A stretch of DNA of 64,000 bases from PALSA-1003 sp963741315 (GTDB lineage: Bacteria > Pseudomonadota > Gammaproteobacteria > Burkholderiales > Casimicrobiaceae), in NCBI GenBank assembly GCA_963741315.1, contig CAVUHK010000008.1, forward strand, positions 62,001 to 126,000. Direction: 5' to 3'. Positions 21,692-30,789 of this stretch are shown here, piece after piece (position 1 is the stretch's first letter; each line of letters begins with the position of its first letter). Below the pieces are notes generated by a model. The model saw nothing but the letters and a program-made list of their open reading frames with translations. It was not told the DNA's origin and did not search any database. A program made the position numbers and the translations under genes.

Positions 21692-22564
21692 GTGAACCTG
21701 ATCTGGAAATTCAACGCTGCGCTGGTCGCCATTTTCGCGGTCGGATTCGCGCTGGCCGGCGTCGTCAGCTACAACGTGCTGCAGAACAACGCCCGCGAGG
21801 AAGTCCTGCAGCATGCACGGCTGATGATGGAGGCCGCGACGTCGACGCGCACCTACACCAACCTCCAGGTCAAGCCGCTGCTGGAAACCCAGCTCAAGTA
21901 CAAGTTCCTGCCCCAGTCGGTGCCAGCGTTCGCGGCCACCGAGCAGTTCAACGACATGCGCAAGAAGTTTCCCGACTACACGTACAAGGAAGCGACGCTC
22001 AATCCGACCAATCCCCGCGACCATGCGACCGACTGGGAAGTCGACATCGTCAACGGCTTCCGCCAGAACGCGACCCGGCTGGAATCGAGCGGTGAGCGCG
22101 ACACGCCGGAAGGGCGATCGCTGTTCCTGGCGCGCCCGATCAAGATCACCGACCCCGCGTGCCTGGTGTGCCACAGCACGCCCGATGCGGCGCCCAAGAC
22201 CATGATCGAGACCTATGGGTCCAACAACGGCTTCGGTTGGAAATTGAACGACATCATCGGCGCGCAGGTGGTTTCGGTGCCGGCGGCGGTGCCGCTGCAG
22301 CGCGCCAGCTACGCGTTCAAGGTTTTTCTGTTCTCGCTGGCGGGAATATTCCTGTTTACGATGGCGATGCTAAACCTCATGCTGTACTGGTTCGTCATCC
22401 GCCGGGTGACGCGCCTGTCGAAGCTGGCCGACGCGGTGAGTCTGGGTAACCTGGAAGCTGGCGAGTTTCGCACCGGCAGTCGCGACGAGATCGGCGTGCT
22501 CACCGACGCGCTGAACCGGATGAAAATGAGCATGGTCCAAGCGATCAAGATGCTCGAAGGCTAG
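21692..22564 (+). CDS. c-type haem-binding DUF3365 sensor with HAMP domain
   Basis: 290 residues from GTG 21692 (GGAG five bases upstream). Membrane segment 1 is at about 7-27. The periplasmic DUF3365 (Tll0287-like) domain holds a haem-attachment motif CLVCH at 157-161. Segment 2 is at about 211-235 and a HAMP linker at about 236-288. The protein ends directly after HAMP: no kinase, cyclase or methyl-accepting domain follows, which is unusual for a HAMP receptor. The haem could sense redox state or a diatomic gas. The kinase gene follows after 30 bases and is the obvious output. Confidence 0.88.
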   Translation: MNLIWKFNAALVAIFAVGFALAGVVSYNVLQNNAREEVLQHARLMMEAATSTRTYTNLQVKPLLETQLKYKFLPQSVPAFAATEQFNDMRKKFPDYTYKEATLNPTNPRDHATDWEVDIVNGFRQNATRLESSGERDTPEGRSLFLARPIKITDPACLVCHSTPDAAPKTMIETYGSNNGFGWKLNDIIGAQVVSVPAAVPLQRASYAFKVFLFSLAGIFLFTMAMLNLMLYWFVIRRVTRLSKLADAVSLGNLEAGEFRTGSRDEIGVLTDALNRMKMSMVQAIKMLEG

Positions 22565-22594
22565 TACGGACTAAAAGGAAACAGCACAACCGAC

Positions 22595-23930
22595 ATGGCA
22601 GACCCGACAAAAATCGGGAAATACGACATTCAGAGCGTCCTCGGCAAGGGCGCGATGGGGGTCGTCTACAAGGCTTTCGATCCGGGCATCGAACGCGTCG
22701 TCGCGATCAAGACGGTACGCAAGGACCTGGTCGATCCGGATCTGGTCGAGCAGTCGATGGCGCGCTTCAAGAACGAAGCGGTTGCCGCAGGCCGGCTGCT
22801 GCATCCCAATATCGTCAGCGTCTACGAATACGGCGAGGACGACGCCAACGCCTTCATCGTGATGGAATTCGTCGAAGGCACAGGCATGCGCGAATTCATG
22901 AATCGCGGCGCCAACTTCGACCTGGGCCAGATCGCGGCGCTGATGGCGCAGTTGCTGCAGGCACTCGACTTCGCGCACGAGCGCGGCGTCGTGCATCGCG
23001 ACATCAAGCCGGCCAACCTGATCATGACCAAGGACGGCACGCTCAAGGTCGCAGACTTCGGCATTGCCCGCATCGACACGTCCAACCTGACCACGATGGG
23101 CATGGTGATGGGCACGCCGTCGTACATGTCGCCCGAGCAGTGCCAGGGGCAGACCGTCGATCGCCGCTCGGACCTGTTCAGCGCGGCGGTGGTGCTCTAC
23201 GAATTGCTGACCGGCGCCAAGCCCTTCGCGGGCGCTCTGGAAACGATCGGCTACAAGATCTGTCACGAGAATCCGCAACCGCCGTCGACCGTGTCCAAAC
23301 TGCAGTTGTCGCCGACCATCGACGCGGTCGTCGCGACCGCGCTCGAGAAAGAGCCCCGATGCGCGCTTCCAGAATGCGCGCGCCTTCAACCGGGCGCTGC
23401 GGCAGGCGTGCGACGCGCTCGCTCCCGACGACACTGGCGGAGCGACCGAAATCAACCTCGCGGCGGTGAAGATGGGACCGCCCGCGGTCGCGGCCTGGGA
23501 CGAAACGGTGTTGCGCACGGTGGAGCGCCAGCTCGCGGAATACGTGGGTCCAATGGCCAAGCTCATGCTGCGCAAAGCCGCGACGCAGACCAAGGACATC
23601 ACCGCGCTCTACGCCTTGCTCTCGGAGGGCATCGGCGACCCTACGGTACGCAAGCGTTTCATCGACAGCGCGCCCGGCTCAACCAACCAGCCGCACATCG
23701 TCGCGACCGGCCAGACCGTCAGGACCGTGGTGCTTCCGCTCGACCAGCAATTCGTCGATCAGACGACGACGCGCCTGGCCGCGTACCTCGGGCCGATCGC
23801 CAAGGTGGTGGTCAATCGGGCGGCACAGAAGGCGGGCAGCCAGCAGGAGTTCGTTGAAATCGTCGCGGGGCACCTGGGCACCCAGGAGCGCGGCGCGTTC
23901 CTGCGCGACCTGGGCTTCTCGCAGCTTTGA
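22595..23930 (+). CDS. eukaryotic-like serine/threonine protein kinase, one frameshift
   Basis: Dropping one base of a C run at 23354-23357 gives about 444 residues. The kinase domain is complete: glycine loop GKGAMG (17-22), Lys39, HRDIKPAN (Asp136), DFG (Asp154) and SPEQ. After the shift come two related modules, VERQLAEYVGPMAKLMLRKA and TTRLAAYLGPIAKVVVNRA, each followed by a helical stretch of about 30 residues. There is no membrane segment and no sensor domain. Uncorrected, the kinase core is intact but the C-terminal modules are lost. Third gene of the FecR-haem/HAMP-kinase operon. Confidence 0.87.
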
Positions 23931-23977
23931 TCGCCGCTGCGGGCGACGCGCCGCGCGCCCGCGCCTGGCCCTTCACG

Positions 23978-24574
23978 ATGAGCGAGTTCTACCACCCCGG
24001 CAGCCGGCAATTGCAGGATCGCTTCGATACGCGGCGCATGGCCGATCGCATCGAGCAGCGGCTGGTCCGCGACCGCATCGAAGATGACGATCGCGCCTTC
24101 ATCGAAGCGCGCGACATGTTCTTCCTCGCGACGGTCGACGACGACGGCCTGCCGAGCTGTTCGTACAAGGGCGGCGATCCCGGCTTCGTGCGCGTGCTCG
24201 ACCCGGGCACGCTCGTCTTTCCCAGCTACGACGGCAACGGCATGTACCTGTCGATGGGCAACGTGCTGCGCAACCGCAAGGTGGGGCTGCTGTTCATCGA
24301 CTTCGAGGGGCGCAGGCGGCTGCGCCTGTCCGGCGAAGCGACGCTGTCGACGGACGACCCGCTGCTGGGCGAGTTTCCGGAGGCGCAGTTGATCGTGCGC
24401 GTCGCGGTGACGCAGGTGTTTCCCAACTGCCCGCGCTACATCCACAAGTACAAGCTGGTCGAACGCTGCAGCTTCGTGCCGCGCGCCGGCCGCGTGACGC
24501 CGGTCCCCGGCTGGAAGAAGTCCGACTGGGCGAAGGATGTGCTGCCGGAAAACGACCCGGCGCGCTCGCGCTGA
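23978..24574 (+). CDS. pyridoxamine 5'-phosphate oxidase-family flavoprotein
   Basis: 198 residues with the split-barrel FMN-binding fold: FFLATVDDDGLPSCSYKGG, LVFPSYDGNGMYLSMGNV, NRKVGLLFIDF and a C-terminal PNCPRYIHKY motif that is typical of this PPOX subgroup. Members are flavin oxidoreductases or haem-binding proteins; the substrate is unknown. I chose ATG 23978; no strong ribosome site is visible. It follows the kinase gene by 47 bases and may belong to the same transcript. Confidence 0.82.
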   Translation: MSEFYHPGSRQLQDRFDTRRMADRIEQRLVRDRIEDDDRAFIEARDMFFLATVDDDGLPSCSYKGGDPGFVRVLDPGTLVFPSYDGNGMYLSMGNVLRNRKVGLLFIDFEGRRRLRLSGEATLSTDDPLLGEFPEAQLIVRVAVTQVFPNCPRYIHKYKLVERCSFVPRAGRVTPVPGWKKSDWAKDVLPENDPARSR

Positions 24575-24585
24575 CGATTCGAAGG

Positions 24586-25077
24586 CTACGCGACTTCGAG
24601 TCCGCGCTTTTTGTGCCACCCGGCGATCGACTCCTTCGGGTATTCGCGAAAGTGGGTGTGACCTCGGCCCTTGGGAACCTCGACCCACGGGGCGGCGTAG
24701 TCGAGCATGATCTCGGTTTCCTGCGGCGGCTTCGGCAGTGGCGTGTCGATGGCCGATGCGAAGGGATAGACCCACTCCTTCCATTGCGGATCCCAGACCC
24801 ACAGCGCGCTTGCACATTTGACGCAGAAATGGCGGCGCGCGTGCGACAGCGTCTTGCGCTTCGCGCCCGGCGCGGCGAGGCGCACGCGATACACCCCGAC
24901 GTGCTTCGACCCGCGCACCTTGAGCGTCGTCGCGTCGCCCATGATGTTAATCGCGTAGCCGCCGCCGCCCGCGGTCTTGCGGCAGATCGAGCAGTAGCAG
25001 CGCATGTACGGATAGGGCGTATGCGATTCGACGCTGAACTTAACCGCGCCGCAATGGCACGAACCGTTGAGTTTCAT
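24586..25077 (-). CDS. GFA (CENP-V/GFA fold) zinc protein
   Basis: 163 residues. Zinc-binding cysteine motifs of the GFA fold are CHCGAV near residue 8, CYCSICRK near 28, and FCVKCAS near 84. The namesake enzyme condenses formaldehyde with glutathione, but most members are uncharacterised. GGAGG lies five bases before the ATG, and the stop of the permease gene is only ten bases upstream, so it is the last gene of the peptide-transport transcript. Confidence 0.88.
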   Translation of the reverse strand: MKLNGSCHCGAVKFSVESHTPYPYMRCYCSICRKTAGGGGYAINIMGDATTLKVRGSKHVGVYRVRLAAPGAKRKTLSHARRHFCVKCASALWVWDPQWKEWVYPFASAIDTPLPKPPQETEIMLDYAAPWVEVPKGRGHTHFREYPKESIAGWHKKRGLEVA

Positions 25078-25087
25078 CGACGCCTCC

Positions 25088-25963
25088 TTATCGGTGCCGG
25101 GGATCGAGCGCGTCGCGCAGGCCGTCGCCGAGCAGGTTGAACGAGAGCACCAGGAAGAAGATCGACAAGCCGGGCCAGATCGCCATCCACGGCGCGTTGT
25201 CGATGTAGTTCTTGGCGGTGTTGAGCATGCTGCCCCAGGACGGGGCCGGCGGTTGCTGGCCCAGGCCCAGGAACGACAGGCTCGCTTCGGCGATGACCGC
25301 GGCGGCGATGGCCAGCGTTGCCTGCACGATCAGCGGCGGTATCACGTTGGGCAGGATGTGCCGCAGCGCGATGCGTAGGTGCGAATTGCCCACCGCGCGC
25401 GCGGCTTCGACGTAATCCTCGACCTTGACCGCGAGCACCTGCGCGCGCGTGAGCCGGATGAACACCGGCGTCGCCGAGATGCCGATGGCGATCATGGCGT
25501 TGGTGAGGCTGGGCCCGAGGAAGGCGGCCAGCGCGATGGCCAGGATCAGGAACGGACACGCCAGCATCGCGTCGGTGATGCGCGAGATGAGCGCGTCGGT
25601 GCCGCGGCCGACGTAGCCCGCCAGCAGGCCGATCGGCACGCCGAGCGAGAGCGAAATGCACACCGAGACCAGGCCGGCGAGCAGCGACGCGCGCGCGCCC
25701 CAGACGACGCGCGAGAGCACGTCGCGGCCGATTTCGTCGGTGCCGAACCAGTGCGCCGCGGAGGGCGCCTTGCGGATCTCGCTCCACGATGTCTGCAGCG
25801 GATCGTAGCTCGCGATCCACGGCGCGAAGACCGCCATGGCGATGAAGCCGGTGACCACGAACAGGCCCAGCATCGCCGCGCGCCTGCCCAGCAGTCGTCG
25901 CAGCACGCGCTGGGCGGGCGTGAGCTCGCGGTAGATCGGCAGATCGGCGGCGATGGCGGCCAT
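25088..25963 (-). CDS. dipeptide-type ABC transporter permease (DppC-like)
   Basis: 291 residues with about six membrane segments. The N-terminal OppC_N-like stretch includes HWFGTDEIGRDVLSRV. The EAA loop reads EAARAVGNSHLRIALRHILPN, the contact to the ATPases. It partners the DppB-like permease upstream and the two ATPases of this operon. I chose ATG 25963; a TTG directly after the dppB stop at 25969 is an alternative. Confidence 0.93.
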   Translation of the reverse strand: MAAIAADLPIYRELTPAQRVLRRLLGRRAAMLGLFVVTGFIAMAVFAPWIASYDPLQTSWSEIRKAPSAAHWFGTDEIGRDVLSRVVWGARASLLAGLVSVCISLSLGVPIGLLAGYVGRGTDALISRITDAMLACPFLILAIALAAFLGPSLTNAMIAIGISATPVFIRLTRAQVLAVKVEDYVEAARAVGNSHLRIALRHILPNVIPPLIVQATLAIAAAVIAEASLSFLGLGQQPPAPSWGSMLNTAKNYIDNAPWMAIWPGLSIFFLVLSFNLLGDGLRDALDPRHR

Positions 25964-25969
25964 CGGCAA

Positions 25970-26911
25970 CTATCCGCGCAGCCGCGGATTGGCGAGGAAG
26001 TAGCCGAGGTCGGCCAGCAGGTTGAGCAGGATGTACGCCGTCGCGGTGAACATCACCACGCCCTGCACCACCGCGTAGTCGCGATTGAACACCGCGTCGA
26101 CGATCAGCTTGCCGAAGCCGGGAATCGAGAACACCTGCTCGGTGAGCACCGCGCCGGAGAGCAGCGTGCCGAATTCGAGCGCGCCCAGCGTGATGATCGG
26201 GATCAGTGCATTGCGCAGCGCGTGCTTGATGACGACGACGTGCTCGTCGAGCCCCTTGGCGCGGGCGGTGCGCACGTAATCCGACGAGAGGACCTGCAGC
26301 ATGGCGCTGCGCGTGTGGCGCATCAGCACGGCGGCGATGGCATTGCCGAGCACGAACGCCGGCATGATCATCGCCGCGAGATTGCCACGCAGGTCCTCGA
26401 AGGGGCTGACGTAACCCGACGCCGGCAACCAGCCCAGCGTCACCGAGAAAAGCAGGATGAGCATGATGCCCAGCCAGAAGTTGGGCGTCGACAGGCCCCA
26501 GAGCGCGAACAGGTTGGCGGCGTAGTCCCACGCGCTGCCTTTGGCGACCGCGGAAATCACTCCGGCGGGGATGCCGATCGCCAGCGCGATGATGATCGCC
26601 AGGCATGCGAGTTCCAGCGTCACCGGCAGCTTCTCCATGATCAGCGACAGCACCGGCTTCTTGATGCGCTGCGACTCACCGAGATCGCCCTTCAGTACGC
26701 CGCCGGCCCAGTACAGGTAGCGCACGGGCAGCGGCGAATCGAGATGCAGCGTGTCGCGCAGGTGGGCGACGACGGTCGGGTCGCGATCCTCGCCAGCCAG
26801 GATCAGCGCCGGATCGCCGGGCAGGAGCTGCTGCAGGCCAAAGATCAGGATCGAGACGAAAAACAGCGTCGGGACGATCGTGGCGATGCGCTGGAGGAGG
26901 TAGTTGAGCAT
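25970..26911 (-). CDS. dipeptide-type ABC transporter permease (DppB-like)
   Basis: 313 residues of the DppB/OppB type: MLNYLLQRIATIVPTLF at the N-terminus, LLPGDPALILAGE, and an EAA-like loop around YVRTARAKGLDE. It ends with the common DLGYFLANPRLRG. It is the second permease of the importer. A REP-like element fills the gap between it and the binding-protein gene upstream. Confidence 0.93.
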   Translation of the reverse strand: MLNYLLQRIATIVPTLFFVSILIFGLQQLLPGDPALILAGEDRDPTVVAHLRDTLHLDSPLPVRYLYWAGGVLKGDLGESQRIKKPVLSLIMEKLPVTLELACLAIIIALAIGIPAGVISAVAKGSAWDYAANLFALWGLSTPNFWLGIMLILLFSVTLGWLPASGYVSPFEDLRGNLAAMIMPAFVLGNAIAAVLMRHTRSAMLQVLSSDYVRTARAKGLDEHVVVIKHALRNALIPIITLGALEFGTLLSGAVLTEQVFSIPGFGKLIVDAVFNRDYAVVQGVVMFTATAYILLNLLADLGYFLANPRLRG

Positions 26912-26951
26912 CGGGGTTCGTTGGCGACGTAAGGCGAAGAGTCTACGTCAA

Positions 26952-27025
26952 CGTCGTCCCCGCGAAAGCGGGGACCCAGTGTCGTGCAGCAAACGTCGCT
27001 GGGTTCCCGCTTTCGCGGGAACGAC
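26952..27025 (+). repeat. REP-like palindromic repeat, family A copy 2
   Basis: Same double-hairpin as at 3121-3196: CGTCGTCCCCGC-gaaa-GCGGGGACCCAGTGTCGT, a short variable middle, then GGGTTCCCGC-ttt-CGCGGGAACGAC. It lies between the stop of the binding-protein gene (27031) and the start of the dppB-like gene (26911), inside one transcription unit. Confidence 0.88.
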
Positions 27026-27030
27026 AATCG

Positions 27031-28548
27031 TCAGTTCATCTTCAATCCCTGCACCCGCACCAGGCCATCCGGAATCGTCTTCAATCCGGAAAGCTTGGTG
27101 GTGTAGGCCCACAGCCAGTGCCTGTGGAACAAGTACACGATCGGCCGATCCTTGAGCGCGATCGCCGCGAGCTGCTCGTAGCTCTTGCGCCGTTCGGCGG
27201 TATCGCGCGTGGTGCGCGATTTGTTGAGGATCTCGTCGATCTCGGGTTTGCAGTATCCCGAGTAGTTGAGCGGCTGCTTGCAGCCGTAGAAACTGTAGAC
27301 GTTGCCGTCGGGATCGGCGCGCCCGCTCCACGCCAGCACGTAGGCCTCGAACTGACCCTTGTCGGCCATGTCCAGCGAGGTCGCGAACTCGGTCGACTGG
27401 ATCTTCACGTCGAAGCCGGCTTCCTTGACCATCGACTGCACGACCTGGGCGATCTTCTGCGCGTCGGAGGTCGTCGGCGTCATCAGCGTGACGCTGGGAT
27501 TGGGTATGCCCGCCTCGGCGAGCAGCGCGCGGGCCTTGGCGACGTCGCGCTTCGGGATCGGCACGTTCTTCGCGTAGTAGGGGTTGTCGGGCGCGACCCA
27601 TTGATTGCCTACTGCCGCCTCGCCTTCCATCACCACCTGCACGATGCCTTCGCGATCGAGCGCGAGCTCGAAGGCTTCGCGTACGCGCGGGTCCTTCCCC
27701 AGCGGGTTCTTCTGCGCCAGATCGCTCTTGCCGGTGTTGATGGTGACGCCCTGGTAGCCGATTTCAACGATCTTGGAGATCCTGAACCGGCTGTCGGACT
27801 TGAGCCCGGGCACGTCGGACGGCGCCATGCGCTCGATGAAGTCGAGCTGCCCCGACTTGAGGTTGGCCAGCCGCACGGTCGAATCGACGATCGGCAGGTA
27901 GATGATTTTTTCGAGGTGGATGTCGCCCTTGTTCCAGTAGTTCGGATAGCGCTCGAGCACGATGCGGTCCTGCGCCACGCGCTCGACGAAGCGGAACGGC
28001 CCCGAGCACACCGGCTTGACGCCGAACTTGTCGCCGGCTTCCTGCGCGGCCTTGGGCGAGACCATCATGCCGGCGCGATCGGCGAGTTGCGCGAGCAGCG
28101 GCGCGAACGGTGCCGAGAGATTGAGTCGCACGGTCATCGGATCGAGCACGTCGACGGTCGTCACCAGCGCGAGTTCGCCACGGCGATTCGATCCGGGCAG
28201 CGTCTTGTGCCGCTCGATGTTGTACTTGACCGCCGCGGCGTCGAGCTTCTCGCCGTCGTGGAAGGTGACGCCGGGACGCACCTTGAGCGTCAGCGCCTTG
28301 CTGTCCGCGGACCATTCGTAGCTGCTGGCGAGCTGCGGGACGATGTTGAGCTTCTCGTCGATGTCGAACAGCTTGTCGCACAGCGCGGCGAACACGATGC
28401 GCCCGACGAAAGTGCGGGCGAGCGTGGGATCGAGGACGTCGGGATCCTCGGCGAGTCCGAAGCGTAGCGTCTGCGCGCTGCCGGAGCCTGCCAATATGCA
28501 CGAGAACAGCACCAAACCCGCGGCTGCGGACCATGACTTCAAGCGCAT
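27031..28548 (-). CDS. peptide ABC transporter substrate-binding protein (family 5)
   Basis: 505 residues. ATG 28548 has AAGGAG with good spacing. A signal peptide (MRLKSWSAAAGLVLFSCILAG, cleavage near GSAQ) is followed by the family-5 binding-protein fold: LDPTLARTFV, SYEWSADSKALTLKVRPGVTFHDGE and a late YLFHRHWLWAY. It would capture di- or oligopeptides or similar solutes in the periplasm and hand them to the permeases encoded next. A longer open frame upstream of 28548 shows no family similarity. Confidence 0.92.
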   Translation of the reverse strand: MRLKSWSAAAGLVLFSCILAGSGSAQTLRFGLAEDPDVLDPTLARTFVGRIVFAALCDKLFDIDEKLNIVPQLASSYEWSADSKALTLKVRPGVTFHDGEKLDAAAVKYNIERHKTLPGSNRRGELALVTTVDVLDPMTVRLNLSAPFAPLLAQLADRAGMMVSPKAAQEAGDKFGVKPVCSGPFRFVERVAQDRIVLERYPNYWNKGDIHLEKIIYLPIVDSTVRLANLKSGQLDFIERMAPSDVPGLKSDSRFRISKIVEIGYQGVTINTGKSDLAQKNPLGKDPRVREAFELALDREGIVQVVMEGEAAVGNQWVAPDNPYYAKNVPIPKRDVAKARALLAEAGIPNPSVTLMTPTTSDAQKIAQVVQSMVKEAGFDVKIQSTEFATSLDMADKGQFEAYVLAWSGRADPDGNVYSFYGCKQPLNYSGYCKPEIDEILNKSRTTRDTAERRKSYEQLAAIALKDRPIVYLFHRHWLWAYTTKLSGLKTIPDGLVRVQGLKMN

Positions 28549-28618
28549 TGCCTTCTCCTTGGCCGCGCGGTGCGGCATCGATTGCGGATCTGCGACGATC
28601 TTAACCAAATTCCAACGC

Positions 28619-29713
28619 TCATGCGCGCGAACCGTCGGGCGTGGCAGCGAACGAGTTGGCGCGAAAGGCCGCCTGCAGACGTTCCAGCCGCACGTTCCTG
28701 GCCGCCGGTGGCGCGGGCGACGCCGCCGCATCGTGGGCAAAGTCCGGCCAGAAGTGGCAGGCGACCGCGTGCGCGCCGCTGCCTTCGAGCGGCGGCGCCT
28801 CGGCAGCGCAGCGCGGCCGCGCGTACCGGCAGCGGGTGCGGAAGCCGCAGCCCGAAGGCGGTGCACTGGGGCTGGGCACGTCGCCTTCGAGGATGATCCG
28901 CGCCCGGCGAGTGGCGGGGTCCGGGATCGGAATTGCCGACAGCAGCGCCTGCGTATACGGGTGCCGCGGCTGCGCGAACAGCGCGCGCGTGTCGGCGAAC
29001 TCGACGATGCGACCGAGGTACATCACCGCGACGCGGGTCGCGATGTGCCTGACCACCGCGAGGTCGTGCGCGATGAAAATGTACGCGAGACCCAGCCGGC
29101 GCTGCAGGTCGACGAGAAGGTTGATCACCTGCGCCTGGATGGACACGTCGAGCGCCGAAACCGGTTCGTCGCAGACGATGAGACGCGGCTCCACCGCCAG
29201 CGCGCGGGCGATGCCGATACGCTGGCGCTGTCCTCCCGAGAATTCGTGCGGATAGCGCGCCGCGTGCTGCGGCGCCAGGCCGACGGTCTGCAGCAATTCG
29301 GTCACCCGTTCGGCGCGGCGTCCCTCGGCGAGGGCGTAGAGCGCCAGCGGCTCGGCGAGCATCTGGCCCACGGTCATGCGCGGATTGAGCGATCCGAATG
29401 GATCCTGGAAGATGATCTGCAGCGCGCGGCGCTGCGCGCGCATCGCTTCGGCATCGAGTTCGAACAGATTCGCGCCGGCGAAGCGCACCGCGCCCGAGGT
29501 CGGTTCGAGCAGGCGCAGGACGAGGCGTCCCGTCGTCGACTTGCCGCAACCCGATTCGCCCACCAGCGCCAGCGTGGACCCGATCGCGAGGTCGAAACTC
29601 ACGCCGTCTACCGCACGCACGCTGCCGCTCTGCCGCCCGAACATGCTTTGACGCACCGGGAAGTGCTTGACCAGATTTTCGACGCGCAGCAGCGGTTCCG
29701 CGCCGGTGATCAT
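28619..29713 (-). CDS. dipeptide-type ABC transporter ATPase (DppF-like)
   Basis: 364 residues. Walker A is GESGCGKST, the signature is LSGGQ-like FSGGQRQRIGIARAL, Walker B is LIVCDEPVSALD, and the H-loop is FIAHDLAVV. The C-terminal oligopeptide-transporter extension carries the cysteine cluster GCGFRTRCRYARPRCA, as in DppD/OppF proteins with an iron-sulfur site. It pairs with the DppD-like ATPase upstream. Confidence 0.93.
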   Translation of the reverse strand: MITGAEPLLRVENLVKHFPVRQSMFGRQSGSVRAVDGVSFDLAIGSTLALVGESGCGKSTTGRLVLRLLEPTSGAVRFAGANLFELDAEAMRAQRRALQIIFQDPFGSLNPRMTVGQMLAEPLALYALAEGRRAERVTELLQTVGLAPQHAARYPHEFSGGQRQRIGIARALAVEPRLIVCDEPVSALDVSIQAQVINLLVDLQRRLGLAYIFIAHDLAVVRHIATRVAVMYLGRIVEFADTRALFAQPRHPYTQALLSAIPIPDPATRRARIILEGDVPSPSAPPSGCGFRTRCRYARPRCAAEAPPLEGSGAHAVACHFWPDFAHDAAASPAPPAARNVRLERLQAAFRANSFAATPDGSRA

Positions 29714-29716
29714 GGA

Positions 29717-29786
29717 TCCCCCCGAAGCGGCGCTGCGCGCCGCCTCCCCCCGAGGGGGCGAGCGCCTTGGGGCGGCCCGGCAGCGC
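29717..29786 (-). repeat. GC-rich intergenic repeat, family B copy 1
   Basis: The element contains GCGGCGCTGCGCGCCGCC, CCCCCCGAGGGGG and GCGCCTTGGGGCGGCCCGGC and ends at the stop of the dppD-like gene. A diverged copy lies at 30790-30858 in the same position relative to the next gene upstream. It fills the whole gap between the two ATPase genes. Confidence 0.7.
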
Positions 29787-30788
29787 TCATGCGGCCGCGG
29801 CGAAATTCAGTGGCACTTTCCAGCACGCAGCGAGGTGGCCGCCGCCGACGTCGACCACTGGGGGCTCTTCGCGCGCGCACCGCGTGTCGGCGAACGGGCA
29901 GCGCGGATGGAAGCGACAACCGCTCACCGGAGTGGCAGGATTGGGCACCTGTCCCTCGATCGCCGCCAGGCGCTCCTGCTCGATGTCGAGCCGGGGAATC
30001 GAGCCGAACAGGCCGATGGTGTATGGGTGTTGCGGCTCGGCGAACAGCGCCGCGACACCGGCCCGCTCGACCACGCGGCCGGCGTACATCACCGCCACGT
30101 CGTCGGCAAGCTCGGCGACTACGCCGAGGTCGTGAGTGATCAGGATGATGGCGGTGCCGGTCTCCTCGCGCAGCACGCGCATCAGGTCGAGAATCTGCGC
30201 CTGGATGGTGACGTCGAGCGCGGTGGTGGGTTCGTCGGCGATCAGCAGTTTCGGTTGGCAGGCGAGCGCCATGGCGATCATCACCCGTTGGCGCATCCCG
30301 CCCGACAGGCGATGCGGATAGTCGTCGAAGCGCTGCTCCGGTGCCGGAATGTGTACGCGCCCTAGCATCTCGATCGCCAGTGCGCGCGCCGCCGCGCGAT
30401 CGATGCTGCGGTGGCGCAGGATGCCTTCGACGATCTGCTCGCCGACGCTGAACACCGGATTGAGCGAAGTCATCGGTTCCTGGAAGATCATCGCGATCCG
30501 GTCGCCGCGCAACTTGCGCAGCGTCGCTGTAGGCAGCTGCAGCAGGTCGACGCCTTCGAAGCGAATCGCGCCGCTACTGATGCGCCCCGGCGGTTGCGGC
30601 ACGAGTCCCATGATCGACAGCGCGGTGACGCTCTTGCCGCACCCCGATTCGCCGACGATGCCCAGCGTGCGTCCGGTCTCCAGCGACAGATTGATGCCGT
30701 CGACGGCGACGAACTCGCCGCCACCTTCGACAGCAAACGCGATCCGCAGATCGCGGATCTCGAGCAGCGCGCTCAAACGTGCCCCCAC
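29787..30788 (-). CDS. dipeptide-type ABC transporter ATPase (DppD-like)
   Basis: 333 residues from GTG 30788; a TTG at 30776 is also possible, and the longer frame beyond runs into the repeat and the previous gene. Walker A GESGCGKSV, signature LSGGMRQRVMIAMAL, Walker B LLIADEPTTALD and H-loop LITHDLGVV are all present. The C-terminal cysteine cluster is GCRFHPRCPFADTRC. First ATPase of the importer. Confidence 0.92.
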   Translation of the reverse strand: MGARLSALLEIRDLRIAFAVEGGGEFVAVDGINLSLETGRTLGIVGESGCGKSVTALSIMGLVPQPPGRISSGAIRFEGVDLLQLPTATLRKLRGDRIAMIFQEPMTSLNPVFSVGEQIVEGILRHRSIDRAAARALAIEMLGRVHIPAPEQRFDDYPHRLSGGMRQRVMIAMALACQPKLLIADEPTTALDVTIQAQILDLMRVLREETGTAIILITHDLGVVAELADDVAVMYAGRVVERAGVAALFAEPQHPYTIGLFGSIPRLDIEQERLAAIEGQVPNPATPVSGCRFHPRCPFADTRCAREEPPVVDVGGGHLAACWKVPLNFAAAA

Positions 30789-30789
30789 G

